From assembly GCA_038110535.1 (NCBI GenBank), contig JAYNJW010000005.1, positions 1 through 64,000 on the forward strand: a DNA stretch of 64,000 nucleotides, in the 5' to 3' direction. This stretch comes from Chordibacter sp038110535. Lineage in GTDB: Bacteria; Verrucomicrobiota; Verrucomicrobiia; Opitutales; Seribacteraceae. The notes below the pieces were generated by a model. It made no database searches and was not told the DNA's origin. It saw only the letters and a list, made by a program, of their open reading frames with translations. The translations under genes were made by a program, and so were the position numbers. Below, piece after piece: positions 1-8,765 of the stretch. Each line of letters opens with the position of its first letter. Within the stretch, counting starts at the first letter, position 1.

Positions 1-55
1 AGAACATTGGTCTCCGGAACCGAAGATCTGGGTTCGACTCCCAGCGGGAGCGCCA
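1..55 (+). tRNA. tRNA-Arg (anticodon CCG), 3' part
   Basis: The window opens inside a tRNA. A 5-bp anticodon stem encloses a seven-base loop CTCCGGA with anticodon CCG at positions 14-16, so it reads the arginine codon CGG. A T-arm follows (stem CTGGG/CCCAG around TTCGACT), then the 3' acceptor strand CGGGAGC, a G discriminator and an encoded CCA at 53-55. The 5' acceptor strand and D-arm lie left of the window. Confidence 0.9.
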
Positions 56-106
56 GCAATCGTTCAATCTCCAAAAAGTTCATGGGAGTGACGATTTTAA
101 GAAAAT

Positions 107-1705
107 CTATACCTTGGTCATTGGAGCGTATCGGTAATACACCTCAAGCATAAGAATGGCCATGGTGGTTCGATAAATATCACTGTCTCCATGGAAGTGT
201 AAGCCGTGAGGCCAATGACCATCTGAAGCCTGGGCTTTTACCACAACTTGTTGAAAATTCTTATTCCACTCTCTCCAGTATTGACTACTTCCAGCACCTG
301 TGGATTGAAAGCAAGCTTGTGCATGGTAGTACCATTCGTATACATCCACTTTCTTCCACTCGTCATGCAGGCGTTGCTCGACAATAAAATCTAGCCCTTT
401 TTTGGCTTCGGAAGATTTTGCATTTTTCCAAATTTGCAAACTCAGTACACCGGTACCTGTGAGCGAACCGCGGGATGAATGACCGCCATGTTTTTCAATC
501 ATATATTGAAATTTTCCGGATGAATCTTGGCATTTTTTCACATACTCAACCGCCTTGTCCATTGCTTCATCAACGGAAAAATCCGTGATCCCCGTAAGTG
601 CGAAAGCCTTGAGTGCTTGTATACACCAACCCGACACCGATAAATCCACATGAGCACCTATACCGGTACCATATCCGTAGGCCCATCCACCGTTTGGATT
701 TTGACCATCAATCACGACTTTGGCGGCCCGTTTTGCGTACTCTTTGAGTTTAGGAATTTTGGTCATAGTATATGCTTCGCATAATGCATAAGTTCTGATT
801 GCATGAGAATAGGCACCTCTCCCACCGGAGCTTAGTCCAAGGAATTTTCCACTTTCATCGTAGCTAGCTGATTGATCAGGAGGGGAAGAGGTAAGGAAAT
901 CAATGCCTCTCTTAACGGTTTCGCCAAATTCGGGAGAATCTTGAAGCTCGCAATGTCCAAGATAGGCGAGTAGTGCCATCGCAGTCATCGCATTTCTGTG
1001 TTCTGGATTTCCTCCGGTCTTTTCGCCCTTGTCATCCTTATCCTGATTGCCCCACCCTCCATCGGAGTCCTGCACACTTTTCAGCCAAATTAGCCCTTTT
1101 ACAATCGCATCTTCAGTCATATCCTTACCGCCACCTGAGCGGAGTCTTTCAACCCGTTTTTTAGGATCGCATCGTTGTTGCATGACTTTGGGCAGACTCA
1201 AGCTAATTCCTTTTAGGGCACTTTTCATTGCCTGGTTGTTCATGCTTGCCTGAGACATTTGTGGGGGCGCTGCTTCAACAACTGGGGCAAGATCTTTCAC
1301 ATCTAGCTCGTTAAAATCGGGCAATGCGATTTCCGAAATTGTGGTGGTTTTAAATTCTGATTTGGAGGAAGGAGTCGCCTTTTTTTGGCGCTGCATTAAT
1401 TTTTGCATTTGTTTTTGTACCTGCTGTTGTTGCTGGGCAGCAGGCGGACCGGCTTCTCCGAAATCTGAATCTCCTTCCTCTCCCACATGTACCACAATGG
1501 TCCAAGCCAACATAAAGCCAATTATTCCGACGATAATGCCTAGTGAAAGCAATAAACTGTTAAGCAAGCGATATTCACGAAGGTATTTTCCGAACGCTCC
1601 CTCAACTGGTGGAACTTCTGATACCACACTGGAATCTTCTTCCTTATCAAATTCGTTTTCCTCACCATATTGGGCTTCTTCATGATGCTCAGTTTCGGAT
1701 TCCAT
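107..1705 (-). CDS. Membrane-anchored prenyltransferase/squalene-oxidase-repeat protein
   Basis: The 532-residue product has an acidic N-terminus (1-40), one transmembrane helix at about 49-71, and a Q/K-rich low-complexity linker (88-110). A C-terminal alpha/alpha-barrel-type repeat region runs from about 195 to 525. Repeat signatures of the prenyltransferase/squalene-oxidase fold are visible as DGGWG (215-219), NGGWAYG in the middle, and DGHWPHG near the end. Proteins of this type are common in Planctomycetes and Verrucomicrobia, but their substrate is not known. The helix with a short charged N-terminal tail suggests a bitopic inner-membrane protein with the repeat domain outside the cytoplasm; the topology is inferred. 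I see no squalene-cyclase DXDD motif, so terpene cyclase activity is not claimed. It is divergent from the next gene, with 209 bp between. Confidence 0.75.
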   Translation of the reverse strand: MESETEHHEEAQYGEENEFDKEEDSSVVSEVPPVEGAFGKYLREYRLLNSLLLSLGIIVGIIGFMLAWTIVVHVGEEGDSDFGEAGPPAAQQQQQVQKQMQKLMQRQKKATPSSKSEFKTTTISEIALPDFNELDVKDLAPVVEAAPPQMSQASMNNQAMKSALKGISLSLPKVMQQRCDPKKRVERLRSGGGKDMTEDAIVKGLIWLKSVQDSDGGWGNQDKDDKGEKTGGNPEHRNAMTAMALLAYLGHCELQDSPEFGETVKRGIDFLTSSPPDQSASYDESGKFLGLSSGGRGAYSHAIRTYALCEAYTMTKIPKLKEYAKRAAKVVIDGQNPNGGWAYGYGTGIGAHVDLSVSGWCIQALKAFALTGITDFSVDEAMDKAVEYVKKCQDSSGKFQYMIEKHGGHSSRGSLTGTGVLSLQIWKNAKSSEAKKGLDFIVEQRLHDEWKKVDVYEWYYHAQACFQSTGAGSSQYWREWNKNFQQVVVKAQASDGHWPHGLHFHGDSDIYRTTMAILMLEVYYRYAPMTKV

Positions 1706-1899
1706 GCATTTATAAATGAAGGAAGTCGATAGTGAGTCAATATTTCATAATCGCGGAGCCTTTCTATCTCCATTTCACAGAAGATTATCCTTTGGGTGGA
1801 AAAAGATTTTGATCCAAGAATACGATTTAAATAACCTTATTCATTTGATTTTGAAATCATCAACTTTTACTGACCCATTTTGCGAGTTCTCCTCCAGAG

Positions 1900-1905
1900 T
1901 ATAAT
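1900..1905 (+). promoter_or_regulatory. -10 hexamer TATAAT before the DUF3050 gene
   Basis: A perfect TATAAT lies nine bases before the ATG at 1915, with no Shine-Dalgarno sequence between. No good -35 hexamer is seen at 16-18 bp spacing. If it is used, transcription would begin at or within a few bases of the start codon, making a leaderless message. This is inference from position only. Confidence 0.4.
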
Positions 1906-1914
1906 ATTGTTACA

Positions 1915-2673
1915 ATGATCAAACCGCTTGTTGCTAATGCTTGGGAAAAGTTAGAAAAACACCCAATTTTCAATTCTTTAAATACTTTGGACGACCTTCG
2001 AGTATTCATGGAGCATCATGTATATGCTGTTTGGGATTTCATGTCATTGCTCAAAGAACTTCAGGCAAAACTTGCCCCCCATGGCTCCCCTTGGTTGCCC
2101 AAACAAAATGCCCAAGTTGTTCGCTTAATTAATGAGATCGTTTTGGAAGAAGAGTCCGATCTAGCCATCCCTGACATGCCAAATGTTTTCGCAAGTCATT
2201 TCGAAATTTATTTAAATTCCATGAAGGAGGTGGGTGCTTCCACCAGCCAGATTGAGCAATTTCTCGAAGTTCTTGGAGGCGATGGGCTAGCAGATGCTCT
2301 GGTTGCCGACTTTGTTCCATCCCCTGCTAGGAAATTTATGGCTGTAACTTTTGAGACGATTCAATTTGGAAAGGCTCACGAGATTGCAGCTTCTTTCGCT
2401 TATGGAAGGGAAAATTTGGTACCAGTAATGTTTGCCAGGATCTTACAAAATTTCCAAGTCAGTTCGATGGAGGCTCCTCTCTTCCACTATTATCTGGAAC
2501 GCCATGCTCAGCTAGACGGAGAGCAGCATGGACCAATGGCCGAAAAACTAGTCAATTCCCTAACAAAAGGAAATCCAATCAAACAGGAGGAGGCAAGAAA
2601 AGCAGCCGAAAAAAGTATTGAAGTGAGAGCTCAATTTTGGAACGAAGTCCTATTGGCCATGCCTAGAAATTAG
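1915..2673 (+). CDS. DUF3050 family protein (heme-oxygenase-like fold)
   Basis: The 252-residue all-helical protein matches the DUF3050 family by its N-terminal EHHVYAVWDFM segment (about 33-43) and the C-terminal HYYLERHAQLDGEQHG stretch. In heme-oxygenase-like folds such histidines and acidic residues usually face a metal or cofactor pocket. The family's reaction is not established, so no enzyme name is given. There is no signal peptide, so it is probably cytoplasmic. The ATG has no Shine-Dalgarno sequence and sits just after a TATAAT. It converges with the aldose epimerase gene eight bases downstream; the two are probably not functionally linked. Confidence 0.8.
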   Translation: MIKPLVANAWEKLEKHPIFNSLNTLDDLRVFMEHHVYAVWDFMSLLKELQAKLAPHGSPWLPKQNAQVVRLINEIVLEEESDLAIPDMPNVFASHFEIYLNSMKEVGASTSQIEQFLEVLGGDGLADALVADFVPSPARKFMAVTFETIQFGKAHEIAASFAYGRENLVPVMFARILQNFQVSSMEAPLFHYYLERHAQLDGEQHGPMAEKLVNSLTKGNPIKQEEARKAAEKSIEVRAQFWNEVLLAMPRN

Positions 2674-2681
2674 TTACCTTG

Positions 2682-3572
2682 CTAAGCTAATTCGATTTCA
2701 ATTGTAAATTCCTCTCGAGCTCCCGGAGAAACATATTGAACCGTTTTATTTTCCGGGGAATTGGGAGGAGACATCCATGGTTCCAAGCAATAAAAAGGAG
2801 CACCAGGTTTTGTCCAGGAGACATAGGTTAGCCGAGAACCCTTTCCGCTCCAACTTGCTTCGCTAATTCGCAAGGTTTCCTCGCCATTGACGAGGGATAT
2901 TTCGGCGTCTGGAGAATCAAGCTCATAATGAATTCGATTAATCAGTCCATCTTCTCCTAAGGGGATAGGATAATGACACTTCCCGTTTTCGGTCATTTCA
3001 CTATTCGGTTGGTACTGAAAAGTTTTTTTTGTAGCAACATGCAACAAATGATTTTCTAAGGCCAATCCTTTGCGCCAAGGAACTTGAAAATAAGGATGTA
3101 GACCAGCGGACCAGGGAATTGGGATTCTACCTTCGTTTTCTAAAACCAGACTAATTTGTATAGAAAGTTCGAGGAAATGATAAATCACCGTGAAGGTGTA
3201 ATCGAACGGGTAAAAGGATTGGTATGTATCATCATGCAGCATCTCTACTTCAAATCCTGCCTGATCAATCGAACGAATTCGGAAAGAGGCATCCTTGGCA
3301 AATCCATGAAGGGGCATCTGGTATATGGATCCATCTTGAGCACGCCACTCCCCTTTTTTTCCCTGGTGTGAACACGAGCCACAAAAGGGAAATAAAATAG
3401 GAATCCCACCATGTACCATTCCTAAGTTCTGGGGCTCGACCGATTCTGGCCAGAAGATAACATCTCTGACCGAACCGTCTCCCATATTTACATGCCAATT
3501 TAAAAGGCGGGCTCCATTTTCAGGTAAGACAAGAAAGGTTGATGGACCAACATCCCATCTCTTAATTTCCAT
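2682..3572 (-). CDS. Aldose 1-epimerase / glucose-6-phosphate 1-epimerase-like protein
   Basis: The 296-residue protein of the galactose mutarotase-like fold interconverts the alpha and beta anomers of an aldose or aldose phosphate. Family landmarks are GGIPILFPFCG (55-65), MPLHGFA with His89, GLHPYF with His159, and a late acidic residue in LEPWMS that would act as the catalytic base. The sugar specificity cannot be read from the sequence. I chose the ATG that gives an N-terminus MEIKRW; the frame is open further upstream only from a TTG (3635), which would add 21 unconserved residues. It ends eight bases from the convergent DUF3050 gene. Confidence 0.85.
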   Translation of the reverse strand: MEIKRWDVGPSTFLVLPENGARLLNWHVNMGDGSVRDVIFWPESVEPQNLGMVHGGIPILFPFCGSCSHQGKKGEWRAQDGSIYQMPLHGFAKDASFRIRSIDQAGFEVEMLHDDTYQSFYPFDYTFTVIYHFLELSIQISLVLENEGRIPIPWSAGLHPYFQVPWRKGLALENHLLHVATKKTFQYQPNSEMTENGKCHYPIPLGEDGLINRIHYELDSPDAEISLVNGEETLRISEASWSGKGSRLTYVSWTKPGAPFYCLEPWMSPPNSPENKTVQYVSPGAREEFTIEIELA

Positions 3573-3660
3573 GTTTTGATAATTAATTGTTTCCAAGATA
3601 TTTATTGAACTGAACTTTCTTTCCTGTTTGCGCAATGTAATTCAAACCCCAAGATTGTAA

Positions 3661-5148
3661 ATGAAGGCTATGAAAATTTGGGTTACCTGCATTCTTTACT
3701 TCGCGTTTTTTAATATCATGCTGCCCTGTTTAAGCACGGATGAAAATGCAACTCCTCCTCGAGAGGATCATAACTTAACTTTTAAATCACAAGATTCTGA
3801 AAAGATTGCATTTGTTATACCGGTCCGTGATCAGATTGGCTCACCCATTCTCGATATTCTCAGACGAGGAATGAAACAGGCAATTTCTACTGAAGTGGAT
3901 TTGGTCATACTTGATATGGATACGCCAGGAGGTGAGCTTGGGGTCACTCTCGAAATAATGCAGGAAATTTTAGATTCCGTAGCATCATGGGAGGGAAAGA
4001 TAATGACCTATGTTAACAAGGAAGCCATCTCCGCTGGAGCTTACATTGCCATTGCGACTCAGGAAATTGCATTTGCCCCGTTTTCTCAAATTGGTGCTGC
4101 AGAAGCAGTTAGTGGAGGTGGTAGACAAATTGATCCCTCGATGAAGAGAAAGATAAATTCTTATTTAAAAGCAAAGATTAGAAATTTTGCTGGTCCCTAC
4201 AAATATCGCTCCAAAGTTATGGCAGCGATGATGGATGCCAATGTTAGTTTGATTATTGAAGGAGAGCCTTTGAGAGCAGCGGATGGCTCCTTGATCAAGA
4301 ATCCGGGCGAACTGCTTACTCTCACTGGCGAAGAGGCAGTTAAGGTTTATGGAAATCCTCCACAACCACTTCTGGGAACTGGAGTTTTTGAAACCTTGGA
4401 AGAAATACTTGACCAGCGGTGGGGAAAACAAAATTACCAAATTATCAGGATGGAGATTAATTGGGCCGAAGACATTGGCTTATGGTTAAATGGAGTCGCA
4501 CCTCTTTTGTTAAGTGTTGGACTGGTTCTGTTATTTATTGAATTCAAAACGCCAGGATTTGGTATCTTTGGTATCTTGGGCATTGGTTTCATTCTGGTTT
4601 TCTTTGGGTCCAAGTATGTGGCGGGATTGGCAGGACAGGAAGAATTACTCCTGTTCCTTCTTGGGCTTTGCTTGGTATTACTGGAGATTTTCATTGCTCC
4701 CGGTTTGTTCCTGCCTGCGGTGCTGGGCTTAACCCTGATGTTTGGATCATTGATTTGGGCAATGGCTGATCTATGGCCAGGGCAAGAAATTGACTGGTCG
4801 ATTCACTTTTTCCGCCTACCCCTCTTGGAGCTAGCACAGTCTCTTGGGCTTGCATTTGTCTTGGGATACTTGGCTATTAAAATTATCGGAAAAACCCCGA
4901 TGGGAAAATCGATGATTTTGGAAACTACGGTTGGAGATACTAACACGAATGATTTTATTCTGGAAACCGATATCGACCAAACTGGGATTGCTTTAACCGA
5001 ATTATACCCTGTCGGAAAAATTGAGATTAATGGTAAAATGTATGAAGCCCGCTCTAGCTTTGGCAAAATAGAGAAAGGCGAAAGAGTTAAGGTTCTGAAA
5101 AATTCAGGTTTTGAACTTTTGGTAGAAAAAGAAATCCCATCCCAATGA
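3661..5148 (+). CDS. NfeD-type membrane-bound ClpP-class serine protease
   Basis: The 495-residue long NfeD protein (NfeD1b type) has a signal peptide (1-25), a ClpP/SppA-like protease domain (about 45-245), several membrane helices (about 280-400), and a C-terminal OB-like NfeD domain. The protease domain carries DTPGGE (88-92) and EAISAGAYIA with nucleophile Ser124. Lys162 or Lys164 lies about 40 residues later, fitting the Ser-Lys dyad known from archaeal PH1510. The long form typically pairs with flotillin-like proteins, and floA is two genes downstream. The stop overlaps the next start by four bases (ATGA), so the two are co-translated. It probably cleaves membrane proteins or contributes to membrane quality control; that role is from the family. 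Confidence 0.88.
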   Translation: MKAMKIWVTCILYFAFFNIMLPCLSTDENATPPREDHNLTFKSQDSEKIAFVIPVRDQIGSPILDILRRGMKQAISTEVDLVILDMDTPGGELGVTLEIMQEILDSVASWEGKIMTYVNKEAISAGAYIAIATQEIAFAPFSQIGAAEAVSGGGRQIDPSMKRKINSYLKAKIRNFAGPYKYRSKVMAAMMDANVSLIIEGEPLRAADGSLIKNPGELLTLTGEEAVKVYGNPPQPLLGTGVFETLEEILDQRWGKQNYQIIRMEINWAEDIGLWLNGVAPLLLSVGLVLLFIEFKTPGFGIFGILGIGFILVFFGSKYVAGLAGQEELLLFLLGLCLVLLEIFIAPGLFLPAVLGLTLMFGSLIWAMADLWPGQEIDWSIHFFRLPLLELAQSLGLAFVLGYLAIKIIGKTPMGKSMILETTVGDTNTNDFILETDIDQTGIALTELYPVGKIEINGKMYEARSSFGKIEKGERVKVLKNSGFELLVEKEIPSQ

Positions 5149-5609
5149 CTAAAATCATCGCAACCCTCTTGTTTGGCTACTTACTGGTGGCCTTGGAGGC
5201 AATCGTTCCAGGGGGCGTCCTCGGCCTTTTAGGATTTGTTTGTTTATTGGCATCATCTTATTTTGCCCATTTGGAATATGGGGGTTGGGTCATTCCCTTG
5301 TTTGTATTTTTATTGGGTGGATTAGGCGGAGTGATGTTGGTTTTTCTTCAGTTCAAATGGCTGGCCAAAAGTAAATGGGGAAAAAACATGTTTGTCCATG
5401 CCACGAGCGGCAAAAGTAAAAACAAGAAAGAATTAACCGAACTAGTTGGTAAACAGGCAGTTGCACATACAGACCATCATCCGGAAGGATTAGTAAAGAT
5501 CAAAGGAGGTACCTATGATTCCTTTTGCTCTACGGGGTATATTACCAAAGGAACACTAGTAGAAATTACCAAAGTCGATTCCTTTCGCTTGATTGTTAAG
5601 CCTCTTTGA
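5145..5609 (+). CDS. Short NfeD-family membrane protein
   Basis: The 154-residue protein has two or three hydrophobic helices in the first 75 residues, including VALEAIVPGGVLGLLGF. A soluble C-terminal beta-rich OB-like domain of about 60 residues follows (GKQAVAHTDHHPEG to the C-terminus). It has no protease domain and resembles the membrane plus OB part of its upstream neighbour, so the operon carries a long and a short NfeD. It overlaps that neighbour by four bases and lies 44 bp before floA. By family association it would act as a partner or scaffold for the flotillin in membrane microdomains. Confidence 0.82.
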   Translation: MTKIIATLLFGYLLVALEAIVPGGVLGLLGFVCLLASSYFAHLEYGGWVIPLFVFLLGGLGGVMLVFLQFKWLAKSKWGKNMFVHATSGKSKNKKELTELVGKQAVAHTDHHPEGLVKIKGGTYDSFCSTGYITKGTLVEITKVDSFRLIVKPL

Positions 5610-5653
5610 ATTTGGGTAATGCTATAAACAAACAATTAACTAATTTATAATTA

Positions 5654-6646
5654 ATGAACGATTTAATTTCATGGATCATTATCGGGGTGCTGCTGATCGT
5701 AGGACTCGTTTTTTCACTTATTATTATCTCCTTTTTCAGTACTTGGTTGAAGGCTTTTCTTGCCCGGGCGCCTGTTAGTTTTGCCACCCTCTTGGCAATG
5801 CGTTTACGCGGAGTGCCTGTCGGTTTGATTGTTGATGCTCGCGTAACGGCAGTAAAAGCAAGTATTCCCTTGGATACAGACCAATTGGAAGCCCACTACC
5901 TTGCGGAAGGAAATGTGGTTCAAACCGTGCAGGCTTTGATCGCCGCATCCAAGGCAAGCATAGAACTTTCTTGGGACCGTGCATGTGCCATAGATTTAGC
6001 TACTCGTGGCACAAGTAAGTCCGTTCTAGAAGCTGTTCGGACCTCCATCAATCCGAAGGTTATAGATTGCAAGATTGAAGGCAGGGATACCATCGACGGA
6101 GTGGCGAAAGATGGAATTCAGGTGAAGGTCAGGGCCCGAGTTACTGTAAGGAGCAACCTCGATCGATATGTGGGTAGTGCACAGGAAGAGACAGTAATTG
6201 CCCGCGTTGGAGAAAGTATTGTTTCAACCATCGGGTCATCAGAGAACTACAAAGTGGTCTTAGAGAACCCAAACCAGATTACCCAGCAGGTTCTTAATCG
6301 GGGACTTGACCAAGGAACAGCCTTTGAAATTTTGTCCATCGATATTGCGGATGTTGACTTGGGGGAGAATCGCGGTGCTGCCCTGCGATCTTCCCAAGCG
6401 GCGGCAGATAAAGAAGTAGCTCAAGCCCAAGCAGAGATAAGAAGAGCAGCGGCAGTAGCTCTTGAGCAGGAAAACAAGGCAAAGGTTCAGGAAATGCAAG
6501 CGAAGCTTGTAGAAGCGGAGGCTCAGATTCCCCTGGCTATGGCAGAGGCCTTTCGTAGCGGCAACTTGGGAATCATGGACTACTACAGGATGCGCAACAT
6601 AGAAGCAGATACCGAAATGCGCGAAAGTATATCCAATGAAAAATAA
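5654..6646 (+). CDS. floA: Flotillin-like protein FloA
   Basis: The 330-residue protein is the usual length for the FloA (YqfA/UPF0365) family. It has an N-terminal membrane hairpin (about 1-30) and family-typical sequence RLRGVPVGLIVDARVTAVKA directly after it. An SPFH-like domain follows to about residue 230, then an Ala/Glu-rich coiled coil (about 235-310, QAAADKEVAQAQAEIRR). FloA forms oligomeric scaffolds in functional membrane microdomains. Its place directly behind two nfeD genes is the classic gene association for this family. The start codon is an ATG in an AT-rich context without a Shine-Dalgarno sequence. Confidence 0.93.
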   Translation: MNDLISWIIIGVLLIVGLVFSLIIISFFSTWLKAFLARAPVSFATLLAMRLRGVPVGLIVDARVTAVKASIPLDTDQLEAHYLAEGNVVQTVQALIAASKASIELSWDRACAIDLATRGTSKSVLEAVRTSINPKVIDCKIEGRDTIDGVAKDGIQVKVRARVTVRSNLDRYVGSAQEETVIARVGESIVSTIGSSENYKVVLENPNQITQQVLNRGLDQGTAFEILSIDIADVDLGENRGAALRSSQAAADKEVAQAQAEIRRAAAVALEQENKAKVQEMQAKLVEAEAQIPLAMAEAFRSGNLGIMDYYRMRNIEADTEMRESISNEK

Positions 6647-6680
6647 TCCCTAAGACGATTAAAGTTTCTTCCTTATAGCA

Positions 6681-7166
6681 ATGCCGGACATTCCCTTAGA
6701 TACTTTATTCATTGTCGGACTCTTACTTGCCTCTTTTGTTGGCAAATTAATGGAAGGCAGGGCAAAAAACAAAAAGAAAAGACCTTTGCCCGAACCCCGA
6801 TCATCCCATCAAGACAGTGGGGACGGCTCAGAAGAGAAAAACCTAAGCGACATTCTCAGGGAGACTTTTGGGGAAGTTATCGAACCAATTCATGAGAATC
6901 GAGTACCTTTTGAAGCACGGGAAGATGAAATTGTTGAAGACCCGAATCGTAAAAATGCCTTAACCAAGATCAAAAAACCTCATTTGTGGAACCCTGAACA
7001 AGAAATTTCTTTAAGTGCTGAAAAAGATTGTAATACAGACATACACCGATCGAATCGTGATTGGTTGAGAAAGAAAGCACTTCATTCCAAAAAATCCCTG
7101 CGCCGGGCCTTTCTTCTCAAAGAAGTGCTCGATCAGCCACCGGGGATGCGACGATCTGTCTTCTGA
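6681..7166 (+). CDS. Small hypothetical protein with N-terminal membrane helix
   Basis: I do not recognise this 161-residue protein. It begins with one hydrophobic helix (about 5-24), then a highly charged, mostly disordered stretch rich in K, E, D and S. The C-terminus is basic (DWLRKKALHSKKSLRRAF) and amphipathic in character. It lies 34 bp after floA in the same direction and is followed by a likely terminator, so it is probably the last gene of the nfeD-floA operon. Placement suggests a microdomain-associated accessory protein, but that is only a guess from context. Confidence 0.7.
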   Translation: MPDIPLDTLFIVGLLLASFVGKLMEGRAKNKKKRPLPEPRSSHQDSGDGSEEKNLSDILRETFGEVIEPIHENRVPFEAREDEIVEDPNRKNALTKIKKPHLWNPEQEISLSAEKDCNTDIHRSNRDWLRKKALHSKKSLRRAFLLKEVLDQPPGMRRSVF

Positions 7167-7211
7167 TCTTTTACAACTTTTACCAAAGGTCTTTTAGAGG
7201 ATTTTGTTTCG

Positions 7212-7233
7212 AGGCTTTCTTGCAAGCCTTTTT
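7212..7233 (+). terminator. Rho-independent terminator candidate after the floA operon
   Basis: The inverted repeat AGGCTT / AAGCCT (7212-7217 and 7224-7229) encloses six bases and runs into a short T tract (to 7233). It lies 45 bp after the last gene of the nfeD-floA operon, in the gap facing the convergent exporter operon. The stem is short, so this is a moderate call. Confidence 0.5.
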
Positions 7234-7357
7234 GGATACATTTTTTGTTCCAATTACAGGTAATGGGAAATTTACATTTAATCAAAATGCATGCGATGGC
7301 TGAACTTTTATTCATGGTCCAAATGTTATAAAAGTAACCTGAAATTGAATTGCCATG

Positions 7358-8740
7358 TTATTTTTTCCAGTTGATTCCTAGGCTTTTTGAGAGATTGAAA
7401 AAAGAGTAGAAACATTTTAATTGAGCTGCATTTGCTTTTCTCTTTGCTTGCTCAGCAATATTCATTTTTTTCAATAAATCAATTTTGGATAAAAGACCCG
7501 CTTCATATTTGTAGGTGATTAAGTTAAGTAGTTTTAAAGATCCCCCCTCTACACTTTGCGAAATTTTGAAATCTTCCAAGAAAGATTGATGAGTAATTAA
7601 AGAAGCTTCAATATCTTGTATGGCGTTTAAAATAGTTTCTTTCCATACAAGTTCCATGACTTTTAACTTTTTCTGATCGACAGAAAGTTGCGTTTTTCGT
7701 TGCGGACTCCAGATAGGAATATCTAAAACTGGTCCACCTGAGACTTTCCATTGTTCAAAAGGTTTGGAGAGGTCGCTGGTCATTGCTACACCAGTCAAGT
7801 TAAGGTTGATTGAAGGGTATAAGTTCAGCATAGATGCTTTAGCGAGTTGGGACTGCCCAATAAATCTTGCCTGTGCCTCCAAGATATCCGGTCTGTTTTT
7901 AAGTGCGTGGGATGGTAATCTAGCGGGGGGTAGAGGGATTGGTTCTTGTGAAAAAAGCACCGTGTTCGATGCATTAAAATCGAGGGGGTCGCCCATGAGG
8001 GAGCTTAATTGAATTTTGCAGATTTCAAGCTCTCGCTTTTTCTGGTTATAATCTATAACTAGAGTTTTAATCTCGTTCTCCATTGTAATCAGACTCTGGT
8101 TGCTATCTAGACCTGCATGGTAATTATGAAGGTGTAAGATGTGAAATTCCTGATGATTCTGTATCTGATTTTTGATCAGGGAGAGGTCTTCTTCAAGATA
8201 TGCATATTGATACCACAATTGGGCAATTTCATAGATGAGCATGAGTTGGGCACCTTCCTGAGTATAAATTTCGGCATCTATAAATTGTTGGGCTTCCTTT
8301 TTATGGGCAGACCATTTTCCCCATAGATCAAATTCCCAACCAAAATTTGCTTGGGATCGCCACTCTGGGGTATGTTGCGTTTGAAATTTGGAATCACGGG
8401 TATTTTCCTTACCAGGTGCCCATTCAACCGAAGTATTGAATTGAGCTTTTGATTCATCGATAAAGTAGCCGACTTTTGCTCTCGCGAGTTCAATCCTTGC
8501 CAATCTTGCCATCCATCCCGGATTTTTTTTCAGTGCAATTCCGATTAATTCAAAAATTTTATCATTCAAATCCAAGGATTGAAAAAATAAATCATTACTG
8601 CTGTTATTTTCGTTATTTACTAAGGAAAACTGTTGATCCGGAGGCAACCCTGCTTCGAGATCAGAAGCAGGAACAGTAATTTTGCTAGTAACGCAACTTG
8701 TTAATAACAAGAAAAATAAAAAATATAAAAAAATATTCAA
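7358..8740 (-). CDS. TolC/NodT-family outer-membrane efflux lipoprotein
   Basis: The 460-residue protein starts with a signal peptide ending in lipobox LTSC (Cys16). The rest is predicted as the long alpha-helical hairpins of the TolC/OprM outer-membrane-factor fold, for example ARAKVGYFIDESKAQ, and in the second half LPSHALKNRPDILEAQARF, the hallmark of the OEP repeat. It should form the trimeric outer-membrane duct of the exporter encoded upstream. It is the last gene of the operon and starts with TTG; no in-frame ATG would preserve the signal peptide. The preceding lipoprotein gene ends 25 bp upstream. Confidence 0.88.
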   Translation of the reverse strand: MNIFLYFLFFLLLTSCVTSKITVPASDLEAGLPPDQQFSLVNNENNSSNDLFFQSLDLNDKIFELIGIALKKNPGWMARLARIELARAKVGYFIDESKAQFNTSVEWAPGKENTRDSKFQTQHTPEWRSQANFGWEFDLWGKWSAHKKEAQQFIDAEIYTQEGAQLMLIYEIAQLWYQYAYLEEDLSLIKNQIQNHQEFHILHLHNYHAGLDSNQSLITMENEIKTLVIDYNQKKRELEICKIQLSSLMGDPLDFNASNTVLFSQEPIPLPPARLPSHALKNRPDILEAQARFIGQSQLAKASMLNLYPSINLNLTGVAMTSDLSKPFEQWKVSGGPVLDIPIWSPQRKTQLSVDQKKLKVMELVWKETILNAIQDIEASLITHQSFLEDFKISQSVEGGSLKLLNLITYKYEAGLLSKIDLLKKMNIAEQAKRKANAAQLKCFYSFFNLSKSLGINWKK

Positions 8741-8765
8741 GTTAGCTTATTAAACTTTAAATAAA

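Noticed and set aside
7061..7303. Open frame of 80 codons over the end of the floA operon
   Set aside because: It overlaps the 161-residue gene in another frame and continues across the terminator hairpin; no conserved features.
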